Shown here one piece after another: positions 6,233 through 9,379 of a stretch of DNA of 9,379 nucleotides. The notes beneath the pieces were generated by a model. That model was given only the letters and a program-made list of their open reading frames with translations, was not told the DNA's origin and did no database searches. How positions within the stretch are numbered: position 1 is the first letter of the stretch; every line of letters begins with the position of its first letter. This DNA comes from an uncultured Collinsella sp. (lineage in GTDB: Bacteria; Actinomycetota; Coriobacteriia; Coriobacteriales; Coriobacteriaceae), in assembly GCA_902464485.1 (NCBI GenBank), contig CABQJJ010000066.1, forward strand, positions 1-9,379, read 5' to 3'. Made by a program: the position numbers and the translations under genes.

Positions 6233-7003
6233 ATGAAGATTGGATTTGTCGGTTTTGGCAATATGGCGAGCGCTATGGCTGATGGCTGGATCGCTGCCGG
6301 TGTTCCTGCGGACGATATGTGCGCCTGTGCGGGCCGCTACGACGCCTTGGTTGAGCGCTGTGAGGCGCGTGAGATGGTCGCCTGTCGTGATGCGGCGGAG
6401 GTTGTCGCCGCGTCCGATATCGTGGTTGCTGCGGTCAAGCCGTACATGATTGAAAAGGTCTTCGCTCCGCTCAAGGACGCCCTTACCAAAAAGGTTGTCC
6501 TTTCGGTCGCCTGGACTTGGGACAGCGCCAAGTGGGAGCAGGTCCTGCCGGGTGTCGCGCACATCTCGACGGTGCCCAACACGCCGGTTTCGGTGGGCGA
6601 GGGCGTCATCGCCTGCGAGAAGGCCTCCACGCTTAACAGCGAGCAGCGAGCTGCGGTGCTCGACCTGCTCGGTAAGCTTGGCACTGTCGTCGAGCTTGAT
6701 ACGAGTCTGCTGTTTGTGGGCGGTACCGTGGGCGGTTGCGCCCCGGCGTTTGTCGCCATGGCGATCGAGGCTCTGGGCGATGCGGCCGTCAAACACGGTA
6801 TTCCGCGTGCCGATGCCTATCGCATTGTGAGCCAGATGGTGCTGGGTACGGCAAAGCTGCAGCTTGCAACCGGCCAGCATCCCGCAGCGATGAAGGATGC
6901 CGTGTGCTCGCCCGGCGGTGCTACCATTAAAGGCGTCGTCGCGCTCGAGGATGCCGGCATGCGCAGCGCCCTAGTCAAGGCCATCGACGCTACCCTCCAG
7001 TAA
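6233..7003 (+). CDS. proC: Pyrroline-5-carboxylate reductase (ProC)
   Basis: ProC reduces 1-pyrroline-5-carboxylate to L-proline with NAD(P)H, the last step of proline synthesis, in the cytoplasm. The 256-residue protein starts directly with the Rossmann loop MKIGFVGFGNMA (G6, G9-N10). Other signatures are VPNTPVSVGEG at 114-124, GGTVGGCAPAF at 163-173 and the C-terminal family signature SPGGATIKGVVALEDAG at 226-242. The stretch SVAWTWDSAKW at 91-101 departs from the usual SIAAG. I start at ATG 6233, with GAGAGG at 6217-6222 upstream. An in-frame ATG at 6209 would add eight residues before the nucleotide-binding strand and is less likely. A gap of 73 bases separates it from rlmH, with no clear promoter or terminator, so it may belong to the same transcript. 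Its stop codon directly abuts a large palindromic element. Confidence 0.93.
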   Translation: MKIGFVGFGNMASAMADGWIAAGVPADDMCACAGRYDALVERCEAREMVACRDAAEVVAASDIVVAAVKPYMIEKVFAPLKDALTKKVVLSVAWTWDSAKWEQVLPGVAHISTVPNTPVSVGEGVIACEKASTLNSEQRAAVLDLLGKLGTVVELDTSLLFVGGTVGGCAPAFVAMAIEALGDAAVKHGIPRADAYRIVSQMVLGTAKLQLATGQHPAAMKDAVCSPGGATIKGVVALEDAGMRSALVKAIDATLQ

Positions 7004-7162
7004 AACCTGCCATTTAGGGACAGGTTTATTTTGGCAGGTTCTTCCTGCGGTTTTATCTCTATAGCGAAAAGCGCCCCGCAACCGGATCGATACCGGTCGC
7101 GGGGCGCTTGCGTTTGCCCAGATAAAACCGACCAAAATATACCTGTCCCTTTTTAGCAGGTT
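7004..7162. repeat. Large nested inverted repeat (MITE/REP-like candidate)
   Basis: Nearly the entire 159 bases fold back on themselves. Paired blocks from outside in are: AACCTGC 7004-7010 with 7156-7162 (7 bp); AGGGACAGGT 7016-7025 with 7141-7150 (10 bp); TATTTTGG 7027-7034 with 7132-7139 (8 bp); CGGTTTTATCT 7048-7058 with 7120-7130 (11 bp); AAGCGCCCCGC 7069-7079 with 7099-7109 (11 bp); and ACCGG 7081-7085 with 7093-7097 (5 bp). The left arm has 13 extra bases (7035-7047) that form a small side hairpin CAGG/CCTG. AACCTGCC 7004-7011 can pair instead with GGCAGGTT 7033-7040, an alternative fold. It lies between two convergent genes, starting at the proC stop codon and ending two bases into the small minus-strand gene's stop codon. 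The inner GC-rich stem may also act as a terminator, better on the minus strand (TTTTC follows). Confidence 0.8.
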
Positions 7163-7334
7163 AGTCCCAGAAGCTGTCTTCTTCGTCCTCGGACTTGGGG
7201 CCGCGGTCGACATACATCTTATGGGTGCGCTTCTCCATCACAAAGGCAAGAATCGCAAATAGCAGGATGCCGCCGGCGAAAAGGATGGCAAAACCAGTGC
7301 GGGTGCCAAACAAAAAGGAAAAAACTGCGTCCAT
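7161..7334 (-). CDS. Small single-pass membrane protein (57 residues), unrecognised
   Basis: This short reading frame encodes 57 residues that look like a real membrane protein. There is a short N-terminal segment, one hydrophobic helix at about 14-32 (FAILFAGGILLFAILAFVM core), a basic stretch EKRTHK at 34-39, then a soluble acidic tail ending EDEEDSFWD. Basic residues after the helix suggest an outside N-terminus and a cytoplasmic tail. The ATG at 7334 has a good ribosome site, AAGAAGG, six bases upstream (CCTTCTT at 7341-7347 on the plus strand). The gene is divergent from serS and shares its promoter region. Its stop codon TAA overlaps the outer arm of the palindromic element. I do not assign a function. 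Small proteins of this design often modify larger membrane complexes, but that is inference. Confidence 0.75.
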   Translation of the reverse strand: MDAVFSFLFGTRTGFAILFAGGILLFAILAFVMEKRTHKMYVDRGPKSEDEEDSFWD

Positions 7335-7358
7335 TGGGTGCCTTCTTGCGTAGTTGAG

Positions 7359-7388
7359 TTGGGTCGTAAACGCTCATAAGTATATACT
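7359..7388 (+). promoter_or_regulatory. Candidate serS promoter
   Basis: TTGGGT at 7359-7364 and TATACT at 7383-7388 are 18 bases apart, giving a leader of roughly 50 bases before the serS ATG. The -10 box matches five of six consensus bases; the -35 box is weaker. Confidence 0.4.
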
Positions 7389-7416
7389 TGCCCATACATG
7401 TACAAGGTTGCAACCT
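7378..7416. promoter_or_regulatory. Cluster of three short perfect palindromes between divergent genes
   Basis: AAGTATATACTT (7378-7389), TACATGTA (7395-7402) and AGGTTGCAACCT (7405-7416) are each self-complementary. The first supplies a TATACT -10 box to both strands; on the minus strand TTGTAC (7400-7405) lies 15 bases from it as a possible, short-spaced -35. The third lies 20-30 bases before the serS ribosome site and could be a regulator site or leader hairpin. Confidence 0.35.
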
Positions 7417-7445
7417 AAATGGAATGTATATCGCCGGAGGATCTA

Positions 7446-8729
7446 ATGCTTGATATCAAGTTTGTTCGCGAGAACCCCGATGCCATCGATACCGCCATGG
7501 CTAACCGCCAGACGTCTTGGGATCGCGAGAAGTTCTTTGAGCTCGACGATGAGCGTCGTGCCGTCATCACCGAGGTCGAGGAGCTCCAGGCCACACGTAA
7601 TGCCGAGTCCAAGAAGATCGGCGCCCTGATGAAGGAGGGCAAGAAGGACGAGGCCGAGGCCGCCAAGGAGGCCGTGCGCGCCGTTAACGAGAAGATCGAC
7701 GGTCTGGCCGAGCGCCGAGGCGCTCTTGAGCAGGAGCTGTACGACTTTATGGCTCACTTGCCCAACATTCCCTGCGAGGCCACCCCGTACGGCAAGGACG
7801 AGGACGAGAACATCGAGCGTCGTCGTTGGGGCACCCCGCGCGAGTTCGATTTCGACTTTAAGCCGCATTGGGACCTGGGCACCGACCTCGACATCCTCGA
7901 CTTCGAGCGCGGCAACAAGCTCTCCGGCAGCCGCTTCACCGTTCTCGGTGGCGCCGGCGCCCGCCTGGAGCGCGCCCTCATCAACTTCTTCCTGGATACG
8001 CACACCAGCCGTGGTTTTAAGGAGTGGTGGCCGCCCATCGTCGTCAAGCGTCAGACCATGTTTGGCACGGGCCAGCTGCCCAAGTTCGAGGATGACGCCT
8101 ATCATGTTTCGGGCGATAACTTCCTGATTCCCACCGCCGAGGTCGTGCTTACCAACTTGCACGCCGGCGAGGTTCTCGATGCCGACACCCTGCCGCGTCG
8201 CTACACCGCCTTTACCCCCTGCTTCCGCGAGGAGGCCGGCTCCGCTGGTCGCGACACCCGTGGCATCATTCGTCAGCACGAGTTCGATAAGGTCGAGATG
8301 GTCAAGTTCGCCAAGCCGGAGGAGTCCGACGAGGAGCTCGAGAGCATGACCGCCGAGGCCGAGTACCTGCTACAGCAGCTGGGCCTTCCGTATCGCGTGA
8401 TTAGCCTGTGCACCGGCGACTTGGGCTTTTCTGCCCGTCAGACCTACGACATCGAGGTCTGGCTGCCGAGCTACAACGCCTACAAGGAGATTAGCTCCTG
8501 CTCCAACTGCGGCGATTTCCAGGCCCGTCGTGCCAACATCAAGTATCGTGACCCCGAGAACTTCAAGGGTTCGCGCTACCTACACACCCTCAACGGCTCC
8601 GGTCTGCCGGCTGGCCGTACCATGGCCGCCATTCTGGAGAACTACCAGAATGCCGACGGCACCATCACGATCCCCGAGGTCCTGCGCCCCTACATGGGCG
8701 GCCTCGAGAAAATCGAGCCGGTCGCGTAG
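7446..8729 (+). CDS. serS: Seryl-tRNA synthetase
   Basis: This cytosolic class II aminoacyl-tRNA synthetase charges tRNA-Ser (and tRNA-Sec where present) with serine. The 427 residues match the family length. Residues 1-105 form the N-terminal domain, with the long Glu/Lys/Ala-rich antiparallel coiled-coil arm at about 33-100 that grips the tRNA-Ser long variable arm. The catalytic core shows FGTGQLPKF at 206-214, TAEV at 230-233 (serine binding), motif 2 FREEAGSAGRDTRG at 260-273 and motif 3 NGSGLPAGRT at 383-392 with R391, ending in the family-typical PEVLRPYMGG. GGAGG at 7436-7440 decides for the ATG at 7446; an in-frame ATG at 7419 lacks a ribosome site and would add nine residues not seen in the family. 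A strong terminator follows, so it is probably transcribed alone. Confidence 0.98.
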   Translation: MLDIKFVRENPDAIDTAMANRQTSWDREKFFELDDERRAVITEVEELQATRNAESKKIGALMKEGKKDEAEAAKEAVRAVNEKIDGLAERRGALEQELYDFMAHLPNIPCEATPYGKDEDENIERRRWGTPREFDFDFKPHWDLGTDLDILDFERGNKLSGSRFTVLGGAGARLERALINFFLDTHTSRGFKEWWPPIVVKRQTMFGTGQLPKFEDDAYHVSGDNFLIPTAEVVLTNLHAGEVLDADTLPRRYTAFTPCFREEAGSAGRDTRGIIRQHEFDKVEMVKFAKPEESDEELESMTAEAEYLLQQLGLPYRVISLCTGDLGFSARQTYDIEVWLPSYNAYKEISSCSNCGDFQARRANIKYRDPENFKGSRYLHTLNGSGLPAGRTMAAILENYQNADGTITIPEVLRPYMGGLEKIEPVA

Positions 8730-8751
8730 GTTGCCTACATAAGCGATTTGC

Positions 8752-8781
8752 AAGGGCGCTCCTTTCTGGGGCGCCCTTTTT
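8752..8781 (+). terminator. Intrinsic terminator of serS
   Basis: AAGGGCGCTCC (8752-8762) pairs with GGGGCGCCCTT (8768-8778) as an 11-bp stem with one G-T pair and a five-base loop. It runs into five T residues, about 22 bases after the serS stop codon. Confidence 0.93.
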
Positions 8782-8829
8782 GTGCGAGGAGCTTTACCAT
8801 ATCGCGCGGACAGCTCAATAGAAAACACA

Positions 8830-8843
8830 CGAACAAACGTTCT
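8830..8843. promoter_or_regulatory. LexA (SOS) box-like site
   Basis: CGAAC-AAAC-GTTCT matches the Gram-positive/actinobacterial LexA operator CGAAC-N4-GTTCG in nine of ten defined bases. It sits just upstream of an extended -10 promoter of the unknown gene at 8903, where a repressor would block transcription. It overlaps a further palindrome, CTGTATACAG (8842-8851). No LexA gene is in the window, and one such near-match could occur by chance. Confidence 0.35.
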
Positions 8844-8860
8844 GTATACAGCCATCTACC

Positions 8861-8869
8861 TGCTATTAT
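8861..8869 (+). promoter_or_regulatory. Candidate extended -10 promoter for the gene at 8903
   Basis: TGC-TATTAT (8861-8869) is an extended -10 element matching TATAAT in five of six positions. The corresponding -35 position (near 8841-8846, TCTGTA) is a poor match, as is common for extended -10 promoters and for promoters under operator control. Confidence 0.45.
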
Positions 8870-8902
8870 TTTGTTAAATAGAAGCGAGAGGAAGGGGATG
8901 CG

Positions 8903-9280
8903 ATGGAGCTGTTTGATGAGCGGGTAGTTTTGTTTGAGAGCGATGAAGGTGGGGAGCACCTACTAGTTACGTGTGAGCTATCGGGTATGGGTGGTTTGGT
9001 GGTGCGGCAGACGAGCGAGGGTCCGTTGACCCAATGGTGCTTTGAGGAGTCGCCGCATATGGTTGAGACCTTTGTAACGCACGAGGGGCTTGTGGCGCTT
9101 GAGCAGTTCTATGGAGTTGGGACCTCCAACCAGGTGGCGCGCATGCTGAGCATCTCGTTTGCCGATTATGACTGTGCCCAGCGGGTGCGCTCGCTTTTGA
9201 GGGAGCTCGGCGCTGGGTTCGATGTAGTTGAAAACCCGATTGATCGCATCGGGGACGTTGGCGCATGCGGAGCTGCGTGA
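8903..9280 (+). CDS. Unrecognised small protein, probably frameshifted near its 3' end
   Basis: I do not recognise this 125-residue protein. It has no signal peptide or membrane segment. It looks like a small soluble alpha/beta protein: strand-like stretches at 7-12, 18-24 and 31-35, then helices at about 61-71, 75-82 and 90-103. It contains three Cys before residue 118. The ATG at 8903 follows a purine-rich ribosome site (AGAGGAAGGGG, 8887-8897); the ATG at 8898 is out of frame. The last eight residues (DVGACGAA) look unnatural. If one base is dropped in the GGGG run at 9251-9254, the frame continues to a stop at 9324-9326 and gives a 140-residue protein with a plausible helical, charged C-terminus. 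The promoter carries a LexA-like box. A tRNA gene follows. Confidence 0.7.
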   Translation: MELFDERVVLFESDEGGEHLLVTCELSGMGGLVVRQTSEGPLTQWCFEESPHMVETFVTHEGLVALEQFYGVGTSNQVARMLSISFADYDCAQRVRSLLRELGAGFDVVENPIDRIGDVGACGAA

Positions 9281-9326
9281 GGAACATATTCTCAAAAAGT
9301 TTGAGATTGTGCTTGACTCCAACTAA
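9255..9326 (+). other. Probable displaced C-terminal coding segment of the preceding gene
   Basis: In the +1 frame relative to the gene at 8903, this stretch reads TLAHAELREEHILKKFEIV followed by LDSN and TAA. The frame is open back to 9228. The peptide is an amphipathic, charged helix followed by a hydrophobic strand, which looks like genuine protein and unlike the in-frame ending. The simplest reading is a single-base insertion in GGGG 9251-9254, either a real mutation or a sequence error. A tRNA promoter -35 box overlaps its end. Confidence 0.45.
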
Positions 9327-9341
9327 CTAAAGTGGTTTTAT
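9313..9341 (+). promoter_or_regulatory. Probable promoter of the tRNA gene at 9354
   Basis: TTGACT at 9313-9318 matches the -35 consensus in five of six positions. It is 17 bases from TTTTAT at 9336-9341 (four of six). Initiation would fall about six bases before the tRNA 5' end, as with the tRNA-Leu in this window. Confidence 0.6.
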
Positions 9342-9353
9342 ATGTCTTGCGCT

Positions 9354-9379
9354 GCGGCGTTACCTCAGCTGGATAGAGG
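9354..9379 (+). tRNA. tRNA, 5' part only (runs off the window), isotype undetermined
   Basis: GCGGCGT is the 5' acceptor strand, followed by the invariant TA at positions 8-9 and a complete D arm, CCTC-AGCTGGATA-GAGG. The anticodon lies outside the window. The D loop with A after GG (AGCTGGATA) is common in bacterial tRNA-Arg, so arginine is a guess. Confidence 0.85.

Noticed and set aside
6224..6880. Minus-strand open frame of 218 codons across proC
   Set aside because: It is antisense to conserved ProC motifs with shadow-like composition.
7069..7109. Simple proC terminator
   Set aside because: The GC-rich inner stem is followed on the plus strand by GCGTTTG rather than a T run, and the pairing extends far beyond it on both sides. 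It is better described as part of the larger palindrome, though it may still terminate minus-strand transcription.
7443..8279. Minus-strand open frame of 278 codons across serS
   Set aside because: It is exactly antisense to conserved SerRS sequence, rich in Gly/Val/Leu of shadow type, and has no convincing ribosome site.
1..9379. CRISPR array, insertion sequence, prophage genes, toxin-antitoxin or defence system
   Set aside because: No direct-repeat array, transposase, integrase, phage structural protein or paired toxin-antitoxin-like genes could be found in any frame.

Overview
The window reads as chromosomal DNA from a high-GC Gram-positive bacterium. The coding regions are GC-rich, Shine-Dalgarno sites are strong, and genes are tightly packed. 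Overall flavour suggests Actinomycetota, class Coriobacteriia, possibly a Collinsella relative. That placement is inference from codon style and protein flavour; no 16S or other marker is present. Most recognisable genes are core housekeeping, and most serve translation.

Layout. Positions 1-1388 hold the 3' part of metG (methionyl-tRNA synthetase, 5' end outside the window), followed by a hairpin terminator. rsmA (16S rRNA dimethyltransferase, 1496-2356) overlaps a TatD-family metal hydrolase gene (2346-3263) by 11 bases. A tRNA-Leu(CAG) gene with its own promoter and a strong terminator follows (3267-3429). Just downstream is an inverted, T-arm-like fragment that may be a decayed tRNA end. 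On the minus strand, 3525-4589 encodes an unrecognised single-pass membrane protein with its own terminator and promoter. Divergent from it, 4754-6159 carries an SPFH/stomatin-like membrane protein gene coupled to rlmH (23S rRNA pseudouridine-1915 methyltransferase). proC-like pyrroline-5-carboxylate reductase follows (6233-7003).

The gap after proC (7004-7162) is almost entirely one nested imperfect palindrome of about 159 bases. It resembles a MITE or REP-type element and ends on the stop codon of a 57-residue membrane-protein gene on the minus strand (7161-7334). A palindrome-rich divergent promoter region separates that small gene from serS (seryl-tRNA synthetase, 7446-8729), which ends in a strong terminator. 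The last gene (8903-9280) is unrecognised. It has a LexA-like CGAAC-N4-GTTCT box in its promoter and an apparent frameshift near its 3' end. A second tRNA gene, with its own promoter, starts at 9354 and runs off the window.

MetG, SerS, the tRNAs, RsmA and RlmH together supply charged tRNAs and rRNA modification. TatD-like and ProC are general metabolic or nucleic-acid housekeeping enzymes. I did not find a convincing new defence or mobile system. The unexplained items are the 7004-7162 palindrome, the SOS-like promoter with the frameshifted gene, the inverted T-arm relic, and the two orphan membrane proteins.
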